Shown: one piece after another, positions 1-11,994 of the stretch
How the letters are laid out: every line of letters starts with the position of its first letter
Position numbering within the stretch: the stretch's first letter is position 1
From: Xylaria sp. FL1777
Taxonomy: Eukaryota > Ascomycota > Sordariomycetes > Xylariales > Xylariaceae
Assembly (NCBI GenBank): GCA_022578965.1
Contig: MU400682.1
Span: forward strand, 25,066 to 89,065
Direction: 5' to 3'
Length of the DNA: 64,000 bases
Notes under the pieces: generated by a model
The model's database searches: none
The model's input: the letters and a program-made list of their open reading frames with translations, nothing else
What the model was told of the DNA's origin: nothing
Made by a program: the position numbers and the translations under genes

Positions 1-399
1 GCTCGGTGTAATGATGCTATCCTAAGGTGACTTTCCTTCATCTTGGCTCGTCTGTGTGAAATGAACAAGTTGCACGCTGAACCTGTTATCTCGGACCTTT
101 TGATTCAACTGGGTAATAATGTCCTTTTATCCCACGTGGTACCGAGTTGACGCTGTGAGCTTAGATTAGATATAGCCTCTTTGGAGCAGATCTCGGATGG
201 TCACTGTATTGTAATAGATCATGCTATTATCCGCAGGTAGGACGGGATTGGCTCGCTTCTAGATATTTGTGATGGTTGTATATAGTATGTGCTGTCGCCT
301 TCATAAGGCGTGTATCCTGCAACTGTGCGAACAGATAGGCAACAAAAGAAGGGCAGCAGGGCGAATAGTGTGTTTTCGTTAGATACCATATTTGCCAAA
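1..399. other. Intergenic, upstream of GH5 gene
   Basis: No coding region is supportable here. It holds the presumed promoter and 5' leader of the GH5 gene that starts at 400. Short open frames on both strands show no codon or domain signal. Confidence 0.5.
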
Positions 400-1927
400 A
401 TGTTGCGATTGTTGCTGGGATCGTCGCTGGTTCCTCTCCTCGTGCTCAGCAGCACTCTATTTACGCCTTCATCATGGGCTTCACCGCTGCGGCGCCAATC
501 GGCTAGTTGGCCTTATGGACCGTTCGAAGTGTCGGGTGCGGAGATGAAGGACTCGCGTGGTGAAACTATTGTATATGCTGGCACGAACTGGTCGGGCCAC
601 GGCGAGGTCAGTAAGTACTACCTGGTCTTATATCCTTCCTGATCATTATTCAGAGCATGATAATCCTGCTAGACTAGGTTTTGTTGAGCGAGTTTTAATT
701 GTTCTCATTGCCACTGCGGCAGCTATTCACCAGAATCCGAGCTGACTCTGGATATCACAGTGATCCCGGATGGGTTACAGTACCAGTCGATCGAGACCAT
801 TGTCTCCAAGATCAAGAGCCTTGGCATGAACGCAATCCGTCTGACCTATGCCATTCAGATGATCGACCAGTACTATGCGAATGGTAACAAGGACACCACA
901 GTTCAGCAGTCGTTCAATAATGCCCTCGGTTCAACCAATGGTCCAAAGGTGTACGCCAAGTTCCTTGCTAACAACCCATCCTTCAATGCAAGCACGACAC
1001 GATTGGATGTGTTCGACGCCGTGGCTGCAGAGTCCGCAAAGCAGCGTAAGTGAGAATGAGATTTTCGTCAATTAGACATAGGTACGCAGTATATGGCATA
1101 TGCTGAACTTAAGCTCTTGCATAGAGATCCATGTCCACCTGGACAATCACATGTCACGAGCAGCATGGTGTTGTTCGACAACAGATGGCAACTCGTGGTT
1201 TGGAGATACGGATTACAACATTCAAAATTGGGTCCGTGGGCTCACTTTTATGGCGAACCGCGGGAAGTCTTGGACGGCGCTGACGTCCATGTCGTTGCGC
1301 AATGAGCTACGCTCGCCTGATAGCAACCCTACCCTCAAATCGCAGTCGTACAACTGGCGCGACTGGTACACGTACGCGAGACAGGGCAGCAGTGCGATTC
1401 ACGACGCCAACCCCAACATCCTCATATTCCTCTCAGGACTCGACTTCGACACGTGGATAACGCCCGTATTCCAGGGAACGGCGATGACGCCGGGGACAGC
1501 CAAGTACAGCGCCTCGGACTTCCCGGGCTACGCGAACAAGCTGGTTCTCGAGGTACACAACTATAACAACGACGCGACGAGCTGCTCGAGCCTGCAGAGC
1601 TCGCTCTACAACAACGGCTTCCAGGCGATGCACAAAGAAGACGCCAAGACGGTCAACGTATTCCCCGTGGTGCTCAGCGAATTCGGGTTCGCGCAGACGA
1701 GCTCGGAGTGGCGACGCGTGTATGCTACGTGCATCGCGAGCTACCTGGCACAGCAGAAGGCCGGGTGGTTCATCTGGGTGCTCAGCGGTAGCTATTACAT
1801 CCGGTCCGGCACGCAGGACTACGAGGAGGCCTGGGGCTTGCTGTCGCACGACTGGTCGACTTGGCGGTCCCAATCATACATTGACGGGGGCTTGAAGCCG
1901 CTCGTGAATAACACGGTGAAGAATTAG
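400..1927 (+). CDS. Secreted glycoside hydrolase family 5 (cellulase-like)
   Basis: Predicted secreted endo-acting glycosidase of family GH5, attacking beta-linked plant or fungal wall glucans or mannans; the exact substrate cannot be read from sequence. Three exons (400-610, 761-1045, 1125-1927) give about 432 residues; both introns are phase 1 with GTAAGT donors. The start was chosen because it opens a classic signal peptide (MLRLLLGSS, then a leucine-rich core, cleavage near SWASP). The mature part has the family block GTNWSG, a conserved LQYQSIETIVSKIKSLG helix, VHLDNH, the acid/base Glu in LRNEL and the nucleophile Glu in VLSEFGF near the C-terminus. There is no carbohydrate-binding module. 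The MITE downstream begins about 210 bp after the stop. The fold and family are firm; the substrate is inference. Confidence 0.88.
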
Positions 1928-2128
1928 GCATCTTGTTAGTAGCTTCAGAAAGCTATTCCGTAGATGTGCTTGTAAAGAACAGACAATACGGAAGTGCCAG
2001 TGAGCCAATGTTTTGTCCGTTCCATATAAGTAAAATGGCGTGAGGGCAATAAAACAAATCTCAAAACAACCTCTATATGTAGGTTATGTAAATAGTTGCT
2101 TTCCCTGACTGGCTGCAGGCGTTAATAA
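1928..2128. other. Short intergenic spacer before MITE
   Basis: 3' flank of the GH5 gene. No gene seen. Confidence 0.4.
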
Positions 2129-2138
2129 GCATACCTAG
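2129..2138 (+). repeat. Target-site duplication, left copy
   Basis: GCATACCTAG, identical to the ten bases at 2736-2745 on the other side of the terminal inverted repeats. Confidence 0.85.
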
Positions 2139-2735
2139 GGCCTCAGTTTTTCGAAGCTGAAGAATTGATATCGGGAGACGAAACTTAACCTAATACGGCA
2201 ATCGCTCCATAAATACCCGCAAATACTCCACACTTCCTTTCCACTTCACTAAATCTAGCTGTATTAAGCAGTATTGTGGAGTACTTAAAAGTATTAACTA
2301 AGGTCATTTATAAACTGACCAAAAAATAACAGGTATGCAGCCTAGTTTACTAATACTACTATAATATAGCATACCTTTACTTACTAACACTACTATAATA
2401 TAGCGCACCTATTTACTACCTTTTACTACCTACTACTTACCTAAAAAACTAGCTGTTGTAACACGTTTGTTACACTAGTAGGTACTTTCAATTTAGTAAA
2501 GTTTACTGCTAAATTTTTGTACCTAGGTATGTTCACTAGGTGCACCCCAGGCCTACACTCTAACGCTATAAAAAGCAGGCCTAACCGTCGTTTTTACTAG
2601 TGTTCACAAGGTGTCCAAAACTATACCCATTTTGTATGGGATATAAGGGGGTAGAGAAACATCCAGTGGACTTTTCCTAAATAGGTTAGGTTTCGTCTCC
2701 CGATATTAATTCTTCAGCTTCGAAAAACTGAGGCC
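2139..2735. mobile_element. Non-autonomous DNA transposon (MULE-type MITE), 597 bp
   Basis: The two ends are inverted repeats of about 54 bp that differ at only two positions: 2139-2192 and 2682-2735, each beginning GGCCTCAGTTTTTCGAAG when read inward. They are flanked by a perfect 10-bp duplication (GCATACCTAG). Long terminal inverted repeats with a 9-11 bp duplication are the usual signature of Mutator-like elements; hAT elements make 8 bp and Tc1/mariner makes TA. The interior has no transposase frame and is AT-rich, so the element must be moved in trans. The near-identical ends suggest a fairly recent insertion. It sits between the GH5 gene and the nucleoporin gene without breaking either. 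Superfamily is inferred from structure only. Confidence 0.85.
2351..2410. repeat. Imperfect internal direct repeat of the MITE
   Basis: Two 26-bp copies at 2351-2376 and 2385-2410 share the core ACTACTATAATATAGC and differ at about three positions. They lie inside the transposon and may be subterminal binding repeats. Confidence 0.6.
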
Positions 2736-2745
2736 GCATACCTAG
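2736..2745 (+). repeat. Target-site duplication, right copy
   Basis: Second copy of GCATACCTAG, directly after the right inverted repeat. Confidence 0.85.
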
Positions 2746-3048
2746 GGTTAGGTTAGATGTGCTGAAGTGGGACTGTATGTACCTGCAGAAAGAGTGCTTA
2801 TCTGCTTATCTGCTACCTAGTCCAAGTAAGGTACAATCATCAATCTTGCCTTGCTGCTTGTTGACCAACCTCACTTTTGTTGACATTACCTAAATATTTT
2901 ATATTATCTCTTTTGCTTCCTTTCTATTCGCTACTGTACGCAGCGCAATGTACTTGTATGCGTGATTCTTCCTCTCTGTCTCGGATTTTTATTGTTTTTG
3001 TTCTTTTCCTCACCAGCCTCGGATCATCCATCTCGACTCTTCATACAG

Positions 3049-4842
3049 ATGGCACCTCTCTGCAGGTACTACCAACAAGGGCATTGTCGGAATGGAGGTA
3101 GGTTGAACAAGCTATATCGAGGTCTGTCTGAACGTCGACTGACCATGGTATTCCAGCGAATTGCCGCTTTGAACATCCTGGGGCCAACACGAACGCGAAC
3201 GCGAATCCCTTCGGTGCTCCCAGCACCAACCGCTTCAATGCCCTAAACACCACCTCGACGAGGCCACCGGACGACACGAATCCTTACAAAATTACCAAAG
3301 ACACCATCAAGATTGATCTAGCCAATGAGCGTCCGACATGGATTCTGTCGTGCTACGGCCCTGGCAAGGAAGCCCCCGAGCAACTCTTCGGGGGATATCC
3401 ACGCGAACAGAGCCTTGAGGAGGTCATGGTACACATAAGGGGATCTGCGAATCAGCAGCAGGCGGTACGTCTGAGCCGTCGTCTTGATTTGCTCTTCCAA
3501 GTTCCGATACGATTACTTACACGTGGCTCGATACTAGATGGCAGAGGTCACGGCCCTCCACCACAAAGCTGAGCAGCAGATCCAGACCACTCTGGGCAAT
3601 CTTGACGGCGCCCTTCAGTTCGTCCTTGCCGGTGCGGACAACCACCCGAATCGTATAGATATATGCAAGCAGAACACGAGAGAGGGCGGCACAACAGGCG
3701 TGTTCGCTGTCAAGACGGGGTTTGCAGACAATCCATTGACCTCGAACACTAGTAACAACCAGAACCCCTTCGCAACGACGACGCAGTCCAACCCTTTTAG
3801 TGGTGGAACGCCTGCTTTCGGTCAGCCATCTACGCTCGGTCGAACGCCTAATCCATTCGGAGCCGCGCCGACTTCTCAGTTTGGCCAACCTTCACAGATG
3901 GGTGCCGGCGCCCCGGCCTTCGGGCAGCCATCACAAATGGGAGCATCCGCGCCCGCATTCGGAAAACCTTCAGCGCTGGGCCAAGGACCAAGTCCATTCT
4001 CCACGGCATCGACCGCGGGGCCTTCACCCTTCTCTCAGGCTGGTCAACCCACCTCCATGCAGCCACCCCCCTTCGGAGCTCCGGCTGCTTCATCAGCAAA
4101 TCCATTTAGCCAGCCGAGTGGCACGCTGTCAGGTGTGAGTCCCTTTGCCCAAGTTCCTGGGGCCACAGCCTCGACTGCTTCGCCGTTTGGGCAGCCTGCA
4201 GTGTCCAACCCTTTTGCCCAAGTTGGAGCGTCAAAGGATCAGTCCATGGGCACCTCCGCCCCAGAGCCCGCTCCAATCAATCCTTTTAGTCAACAACCGA
4301 CTATGAGTATCGATCTAAACACACAGCTAAGCAACCCCTTTGGTAAACCAAATTCCGGTCCTGCAAAGGTGACCGCGAAACCGTTCAGTCAAGGAACGCC
4401 ACAAAACCAACCGCCCCAAACTCATCCATTTCAAGCACCGTCTCCCGCAACGGGCAAAACAGGCCCTTATGCGCCGGGTAGCACAAAGCAACACCCGCCC
4501 GTTGAGAGCTATATGACAATGGCCATGAATGGCCAGATCACCGCCTTCAAGAACAAGCCCGTTGTCTACAAATGGAAGGTCAACGACAGGTATCAAGATC
4601 AAGCACCCCCTAACCCAAGCATGGACCAGCAGATACCGGGGATTCGAAAACTGGATGGTACCTGGTGCAAGATTCTGTTTCCTGGCGGGCCGCCGGCTTA
4701 CAATAAGGACACGGAGCCAGAGGCTACCCAGTACAATGCCACCGTGAAAGCGACATATGAGCAGATGGCGGCCTCGGGTCGGTTCCAAGGAGGTATGCCC
4801 GAGGTACCACCCATGAGAGAAGATTGTATTTGGTCATTCTAA
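3049..4842 (+). CDS. CCCH zinc-finger FG nucleoporin (Nup42/Amo1-like)
   Basis: Likely nuclear-pore or mRNA-export protein of the yeast Nup42 / fission yeast Amo1 / human NLP1 type. Exons 3049-3097, 3157-3464 and 3538-4842 give about 553 residues. The N-terminus starts at once with a CCCH finger: CRYYQQGHC from exon 1, then CRFEHPG after the first intron (59 bp, branch GACTGAC), so the intron splits the finger. A conserved domain with DTIKIDLANERPTWILSCYG follows. From about residue 180 to 420 the protein is low-complexity with many NPF, PFG and FGQP repeats, the FG-nucleoporin pattern. The C-terminal ~100 residues become folded again and end in CIWSF. The tiny first exon is needed to complete the finger, which fixes the start. 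Symbol left empty because naming differs between species. Confidence 0.85.
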
Positions 4843-5216
4843 TCGCTTATGACAACTGGGATATATAGGAATTGTACAAATAACAAGGGCATAACGCGGG
4901 CACTTGCCGGCGAGGGTGTTATTGCTTTATTGCTTTATGAGCTGAAGTAGCCAAGCACATGATGATTTTGTTTTACGGCATTAGATACCCGGAGAGTTGA
5001 ATCCAAGACAAGGTTCAATTACAGTTCACTCAGTTCAGGTCAGAACGTGGCTCAGGCTGTTTATCTTTTTTTAATCTTTCTTTGTATTGAGAAGTAACTG
5101 CCGTTGTGTTCAGCATCTGGCCGAAGGCTAGCTTTCGTAAGCGGGAGCCAAACCGACGAGGCCACCTCAGCATCGCATCGCATTTAAGTTGATCATCATG
5201 ATTCCGTAGCACACGC
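4843..5216. other. Convergent intergenic region
   Basis: Shared 3' region between the nucleoporin gene (+) and the uS10 gene (-). No gene seen. Confidence 0.5.
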
Positions 5217-5828
5217 TCAAGCGGCGATGGTGACCTCGACCTCGACACCAGCCTCAATGTTGACAATGATCTGCTTGACAATCTCCGTTGGGGCGTTGAG
5301 GTCAATCAAGCGCTTGTGAATTCTCTGAAAGAGCAAGTCAGTCTCTCCGCGGATATGGAGCCAATGTAGTTAGTGAGACTTACCATCTGGTAGCAATCCC
5401 AGGTCTTGGAACCCTCACCGCAAGGGGTCTTACGGGTAGTGATCTTGAGGACCTTGGTAGGGAGACGGACAGCTGGAAATGGAATTAGTGTTATGTCTTC
5501 GGGGAGAATCGGTTCTGCTGGCAAGACGTACGGCCCTTGACACGAAGGTCCTTGCTCTTGGCACGGTCAATCAGCTCCTGGGAAACCTTCTCCAGGGACT
5601 GGACTATAGTCACAGGTTAGTAGGAGCAGACACCAGGCAGGATTGGGAGACGCAGTAGAGTACATACCCTTGCGAGAGGTCAAGGTGATGCGGATCTTGT
5701 GCGTCTTGGGCGCCTCGCTACAAGAGTCATCTGTTAGTCTGATATCTAGGGAGCGATAGAACTCGCTGTCGGATCGAATATCTCTTCTGCCTTACCCGAA
5801 GTCCTTGTCCTTGTTGTTGAAAGACATG
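5217..5828 (-). CDS. 40S ribosomal protein S20 (uS10)
   Basis: Component of the small cytosolic ribosomal subunit head. The conserved uS10 core is unmistakable: [53 protein letters not shown], then [18 protein letters not shown] and the C-terminal VEVEVTIAA. Five exons on the minus strand: 5796-5828, about 5668-5713/5717, 5532-5603, 5384-5472 and 5217-5324; the introns are 59-82 bp, dense for such a short gene, as is common for fungal ribosomal genes. The ATG at 5828 has a strong CCACC context. Oddity: with the expected acceptor (exon 2 ending at 5717) exon 1 is one base out of frame. Moving the acceptor four bases (to 5713) restores a frame of about 115 residues with an unusual N-terminus. 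See findings. Confidence 0.92.
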
Positions 5829-6522
5829 GTGGCTACTTGATATGGAAATCGAGGAAGGATGGATGCGACGGATTGCTGGTATTAATTGAAGGTGCCTTCA
5901 CGACTATAAATCGGGGTTAACATTAGCAGATTGCGATGATGTATCTATGAACCGACTACTCACCTCGAACGTATTGCGTTTCGGTAACGTGATGAAGGCT
6001 GATGCTCGGTCAATGACGAATATATTGGGAGTGTTCTGAGGAAGATTAGAAAAATGGCGGCTTGGTGGGGCCGTCGTTAAGCAGCTTGTTCGAATTTCCA
6101 TGTCTGTGGATGGCTAAAAATTGGTCGATAAGATAAGGGTTGGGTGCTGGCCGACGTTGGGGAAGTACTTAGGTACTTACTTGATAACTGACTAAGATGT
6201 GGGTCTTCTTATCTACTAATCGCAGCTGTGATATTTATTTCGTCTCTCCTATCATTATAGAGGTTAATGTTAAGCCTACCTCCACAGTATGGAGTCATCC
6301 GGTGAACACTGGATAGTGGATACCAGTCTCTCATCATGATTACATCTCACTCATTGTCCTGCCATTCTTCAATTATTTAAGTAAACAAAGCCCCTATAGA
6401 CTGATTGTCGGGGCATATGCTAGTCCACAATAGTCAACAAGCAACTAATTATTTTCCTACTTCGTTGATTCACAGTGCCGCCGCAAACCTCAGTCGTGCG
6501 AGCTTGATACCGGTCGGTGATC
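5829..6522. other. Divergent intergenic/promoter region
   Basis: Shared upstream region of the uS10 gene (-) and the Cue3/ASCC2-like gene (+), about 690 bp. It probably carries both promoters. No conserved coding frame and no clear TATA box in the right place for either gene. Confidence 0.45.
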
Positions 6523-8587
6523 ATGTCACCAACTCTGCCTTCGTTTGCACCTTTCCCTGAGGCACCCTGGCGAGATCATATCGTGCCAGTTGAATGGGAA
6601 GTGTGCCTCTCGACTTGGCTTGCACTGACTGAAGCATATTTGTCCCTACCCGAGCATGACCTGTTACGCCATATAAAACAGGATGAGTCCATCACATCTT
6701 TCCAGAGATCCTTTATCAATGAAGTAGCCGTTTCTGGCACCGCTATTCTCGGGTCCTCTCGAACATCTTCCCTTCTTTTTCGCCAGTGCTTCGTCTTATG
6801 CTCGAGACTGCTGAATTTATCGTCCGCCCCCTCTCAACTACTATCCTGGGAATTCCTTTCTGACTTCGGTCGACTTTATGGTAAGAAGAAAGCAGGACCG
6901 CCTATTCAAGCTGCGTCCCAAACGCCGCAAGCCGAGGCTTCTCTGCAAGGTCTGAAAAAGTCACTTATACACTCTCTTGATTCCGGCATTCAAGGAGACC
7001 TGACGTCTCTTGAAACGCGCTTGAAGAGACTAAACCATCTTATACACATGTCACCGCACGTGGCGGCATTCTTTCTGGCTGGCACCGACTTTCTCGATGG
7101 CCTCGTTAGTTGCTTCAAGGTCATGAACCCTCCTTTGAGGAAGGTTATCATCACCACTACCTACCTTTGTCTTATTGGATTGACTGAGGGAGATTCTCCA
7201 AAGCATTCCATGCTCACTGACCAGCTCTATGCTCTAAAGGCCGCCGCCGATGCTCACAAAGCCGGCCCGCTCAACGCCAATGACTCAATGGTTTCTGAGC
7301 TGGTAACAGTGACACCAATTCTAAAACAGGTTCGATATCGTCTCGAACAGTCGGATGCGGGGCTCACTCGAACCAAACCTGTCATTACTGCTCTGGAGGG
7401 ATATTGCAAACCTGGCGTTAGTGCACGACCAAAACGTCCAATTAAGCGTAAGATCGACAAGGGCAAAGGTATCATGATAGAAGACCAGGGTGACCTGCTT
7501 GGGGAAATGCGAGTGCATCGAATGAGCCAAATATCCCAGATACAGGATCTATTCCCCGATCTAGGATCTAGATTCGTCTCACAACTGCTTGATGAGTATG
7601 ATGACAACACGGAACAAGTCATAGCGCATTTACTAGAAGATTCGTTACCGCCTCATCTAGCTCACGCTGACCGCACTAAGGAGTTGTTAGTTCTACCAGA
7701 TCCATACTCTATTGAACTGTAGTACTTTATGCTAATAGAGGTTTAGGTCACCTGAGCGTATACGCAGGAAAAGTCATGATATTGCTCCTCGGTCTACGCC
7801 TCCTCATGTTCCCACGCGTCATAGTGTATTTGATGATGATGAGTTGGATCAATTGACTGTCGATGTCTCAAGACTTCATTTTGGGAAGCGTAACCCTGAG
7901 CGCACTACAGATGACATCCTCAATGATCGTTCTTCTGCCCCCAACAAGGCTGCTATTCTTTCGGCACTTTCAGCTTTCGATGCCGATGATGACGAGAGGG
8001 ATGATACATATGATGCAGTCGATGCCGGCTTCGTCGTGAACGATGGCCACGCAGAGGATGCTGATGAACAGAAGCGAAAAGGCGCCATTGAGGAAGAACT
8101 ATTTCGAGCATACCAAGACAATTCTAAATCATTCGAGAGGGACGCAGCGACAAGAAGAAGCAAAGAAAGAGCTAAATTAAAGCAAGTAACTGGTATGACG
8201 GACGAAGCCATCGAAGGCTGGGCCGTCATGCTTACCCGGGCGCCTCACCAGATGAAACAGCTGGAGTCGAAATATAGTACTTCTAGCGGAAGTCAACCAG
8301 TCTTGGCCTCAACTGCTTGGCGTGCTCCCTCAGCTCCTCCACACCCAGAAGACTCTGATGGCGACGGCAATGGCGTGAGTTCCCGGGGAACTCATGATCG
8401 TGGCCGAGGTCGAGGAAGAGGACAAGGAAGAGGCCGTGGCCGCGGAGGGAATGTCGCGGGGCCTACCGGCGATAAAGAAACTGAAAATGCGAGAAAACGC
8501 AAGGAAGCGAATAAAGGTTCCAGAGCAAATCATAACCGGCGTGACCAACGCGCCAAGAAGATGGGCCGAGGGGGTTTCCCAGGCTGA
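6523..8587 (+). CDS. CUE-domain protein, ASCC2/Cue3 (Rqt3)-like
   Basis: Probable ubiquitin-binding subunit of the ribosome-quality-control trigger complex (yeast Cue3/Rqt3, human ASCC2), which acts with a Slh1/ASCC3-type helicase on stalled ribosomes. Exons 6523-7685 and 7747-8587 give about 667 residues; the donor is GTTAGT and the 61-bp intron has a GCTAAT branch site. The N-terminal helical half opens with FAPFPEAPWRDHIVPVEW. A CUE domain follows at about 339-375 (IQDLFPDLGSRFVSQLLDEY ... VIAHLLED). Then come a disordered linker with SVFDDDELD, a LHFGKRNPERTTDDIL segment, and a basic RG-rich tail (about 625-667) ending RRDQRAKKMGRGGFPG, typical of the family. The ATG at 6523 was preferred because the family motif starts only a few residues later. 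Confidence 0.85.
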
Positions 8588-8663
8588 TGACATTTGAGCA
8601 AATCAGCCTACAACAAGACTATAGATCAAACCACCCCCTCAGGAAAAACAGATAATGACAGGC

Positions 8664-11359
8664 TTAGAGACGGTTGACGTATGTAGGTCGTCTTCGCTTG
8701 TCTGAATGTTGTGTGGTGCCCTGTGGTGGGAGAACAGCTGGCCGCTTGCCAAGTGCAACCTCACTCGTTTGTGGATAACTCGATTCATATAGATCTTCAT
8801 CGCTCAGAGCGGGTGGATATGGACTTCGCAGCTCCGATACTCCAGGGGACGCCGCCGAGGAGAGGGGATAGAATGCATGTACTGGCGCTGGGGAAACGAC
8901 ACTGCCACCACCAAACGATGAGGCTGTTTCTTCAGGGCCAATATGACGAAGCAGAGATGACTGGTCTTTCGGAGTTGCTAGTTCCGATACCGATGTAAGA
9001 TCGTTGTCATGCTCGCCTCGCGCGTCGTGCACACCAATCATGGACATTAACGATTCCCTTGATGACCGTCTGCTGTCTAGATATTCTCGTATATCGTAAC
9101 ATTGTCTGCAGACCGGGTATACTGGCCATCGTTCTGCTTCATCCCGGTACTGTGGGAGCCGAGGTCGAGCCGACATCCCACACTTTTCTTGAATGTCGTC
9201 GAAAATGTCGGAAATTGGCGTGAAGAATGTCATCCTAGGTCCCGGACCCCAGTATTTGTTTCGGCCCCAGAGCTGCCCAATAAGAGCGTTTGTGTCACTG
9301 TCAACGATGGCAGCACCACTATCACCTTCAACGCCGATGCCGCCTCGTATCCACTCATTCTCGTTATCATAGGGAAATGGCTCCTCGATAAACCACTCTC
9401 GCGTAGCTTTGCCTGTTCCATTATCCTGGCTATCGACGTACGCTGGAATTTCACAAACCTGCCCTCGCCCAAATCCCGATGTTCTCCCTGTTGAGATGAC
9501 GTTTGCACCAGGTGTTACCGAGCTTGTGATAGTGACCGGACTCTCGCGGCGTTGCGATACACTGGGGAATTTTCGAAGCAAATTGGCCTGTCGTGTGCCG
9601 GAGGAAATGAGGATCCAGTCGGTAACAACGAGAGGTTGTTCTTTGTCGAAATCTTCCCAGTACGGATCGTGTGTGATTCGAGTTGTCTTTAAATCAAAAC
9701 CCGAGGTCGCCGTCAAATTTCCAACACGGTGGTCTAAGTCATGCAGAACATCATGCCGCTCTTGCACACAGTGATCGCGATCTTGCGGCGAAGGATGCTC
9801 TATGAGTACCGGGGAGGTTCGTTGGCCAGCGCCTATAAAAGGGTGAAAACAGGCGAGCCAGTAGCTTCCTCCTTCGGCTGTCACACAGGGGCCTAGTGTT
9901 GCAGTTACTTCTTCCCCGTCGTCGAGAGACGCGCCGATACTATCACCCATAGACGGACTGATATACGCGAAGGGATTTCGCGGCGTACACACCTCATCGG
10001 GCATTTCTTTACTTAGCCCTCGCGACCAGACGATTCGATTTATCTTGCCAGTAGAGAAAACGAAAGAAATCGTGCTTCGATGTACCTCCGGAAGAAGATC
10101 CCGGACATGGGCTGCAATGACTATGCGTCGAGCTGTCGTAACAGGACGTCTTGTCATGATGCAAATACGCCGAGTGTTGGGTTTCCTGCCGCGAATCACA
10201 CTGATGACATGGCCAGGACCGCACCATTTGGGCACAAACTCTATTAAAAAGGGGAGGACGCCGTGTTCCCAAACGATTGGGAAGCTGGCAGAATCTAAAA
10301 GCTTCGGCGTCCGGGTTTCAACTGTGCCTGGACTATCGGCACTTTTCGGTAGTCCTGTCTGTTGTCAATTCACGTCACCCAGCTCATCTTCTATAACGTA
10401 CCATTGGCTCGCCGTAGCCTTTTCTCGAGCACCGTTCTTAGCTGGTCTCGGCACCTTTTCTTGGAAATACCAATTGACATTTCCATTTTAAGGACCTTGT
10501 CTTTGGTTGCATTCATTCTGTTCACCACAGCCTTCTCTATTGGCGAGTCATTCGGTATGTCATGCGGTAGAGCGACGCTAGCTCCCAACAGGTTGGCGGT
10601 GCGACATGTAGTGGTGTTTGAATTTTCGTTATTCCGATGATCCCATTGCACATGACAAGCAAGGAGATCGCGGGTTTCGAATACTGTTTCCGTGCAGCCT
10701 GAGACAGGACACTCCAGCAGATGCTCCATCTTAACGTGCCAGTTTAGTTCTCCTCGGGTAACAAAGCCACCGGTCTCGCACACTCCGTTATTTCCCCATA
10801 GACACATGTATGCGTTTCCTGATTTCTCCTGCTTGGCTAGCCCGTTCTTTCTCTTAGTAACATCGTGGTTAGACATGTCAACCACATTCGGGGATGGCGT
10901 GGTTGAATTACGAAGAGGACTTGGACCCCGTGATGTACTGAAACCCTGGCAAGGCTCCGGCGTTGGTTCCGTCAGGATAGGTGAGCACCCAGAACCTACA
11001 GAAGAGGTCCGGGAAACCGTGGATAGACCGGTCACGGAGCTCGCTGTACTAGGCATGTAAACCGGGTCTCCGGAATATGAAAAGCGTGAGACCTCAATGC
11101 CAGGAAATTTGTCGGGGCTGTTGAGGGTAGCACCAACCCCAAGTGCGAGTGGCCCAACACTAGCATCCGACCAGACCGAATCTCGGCGAGCAAGTGCAGA
11201 GTAAACGGGATCGTCAAATGGGACTGGATTGTTGAAAACTACCGGCTCTAGACCATATCCACCAACGAAACGTCGAGCATAATTGTCTCCTGTGAGACGA
11301 CTCCTTTGCCTTGGTAGTAGAGGTCTAGGGACATAATTCAGGTTCTGATGAGTGGACAT
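8664..11359 (-). CDS. Zinc-finger-like / trypsin-like protease fusion protein
   Basis: Not a named family to me. Exons 10402-11359 and 8664-10354 are joined by a 47-bp intron (donor GTACGT, acceptor GACAG) and give about 882 residues. Residues ~1-180 are disordered and Ser/Pro-rich. Residues ~185-250 hold two C2H2-like motifs: CLWGNNGVC followed by ELNWHVKMEH, and CPVSGC followed by LLACHVQWDH. From ~345 a chymotrypsin-like fold is suggested: His in RRIVIAAHVRDLL (~402), Asp in VVTDWILISS (~565) and Ser in GVEGDSGAAIVD (~665), in the right order for a catalytic triad. A disordered tail ends in KRRRPTYVNRL, possibly nuclear. There is no signal peptide, so an intracellular protease or protease-fold regulator is inferred. 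The next gene upstream is a paralogue. Confidence 0.72.
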
Positions 11360-11994
11360 GGTTTCAGCCCGTATTCCTGCCCGCGGACGATCACTAGGCC
11401 AGTACAACAAAGGCAACACCGGAAGTGTCAGAACTTTTTTTTTTAAGTTTTCTGCTAGTTCTTGTTCTTTCCCTTTTGCCTCGAAAGAGAAGGCTTGAAT
11501 GGGGTTAGAATAACCATATTGCCTGAGTTTTACCAAGAGGAGGAGGACTAGGGAAGAGGCCTCCACATATCAGGCAACATCTTGGCCCCCAACTGCGGCG
11601 CAGCAGCAAATGTGGGCATCCAGCGTGGTTCGCAATCCATTATCGCCTTGTCGTCGTTCGTAAGCACGCACTCATTGCTGTTGAATTACCTGTCTTGTAC
11701 ACCATATTGAAGTTGTTCTACTCTCAACTGTGATTACCTACTAGGTACGATCATTGGGGTGGGGGCGAATCGACTTCCGCCAAAGTGATATCGACTTATG
11801 CATGGCATTCACAGATGAACCTAAAGAGGCACATATACAACTTCGTACTAGAGACCAGAAGAGATGAGGTTGCTCAGATTTTGAACAAGCCCATTGAATG
11901 TAATAAAGTGATTACATCGTTCGCCGAGGATTTCTTTTCTTCTAAATTGTGTCTTTCATAACATCAAAATTCACATTGTTACATCGCTGTATCC
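11360..11994. other. Intergenic between the two protease-like paralogues
   Basis: About 635 bp between the stop of the upstream paralogue and the start of the downstream one, both on the minus strand. An open frame runs back from the downstream start to 11566 but has no ATG, so it is read as leader. No other gene seen. Confidence 0.45.

Noticed and set aside
1433..1873. 146-codon frame antisense to the GH5 gene
   Set aside because: It mirrors strongly coding GH5 sequence, is Arg/Val-rich shadow translation, and has no domain.
3517..3888. Minus-strand frame of 123 codons inside the nucleoporin gene
   Set aside because: Antisense to a well-supported exon with FG repeats; no protein-like pattern.
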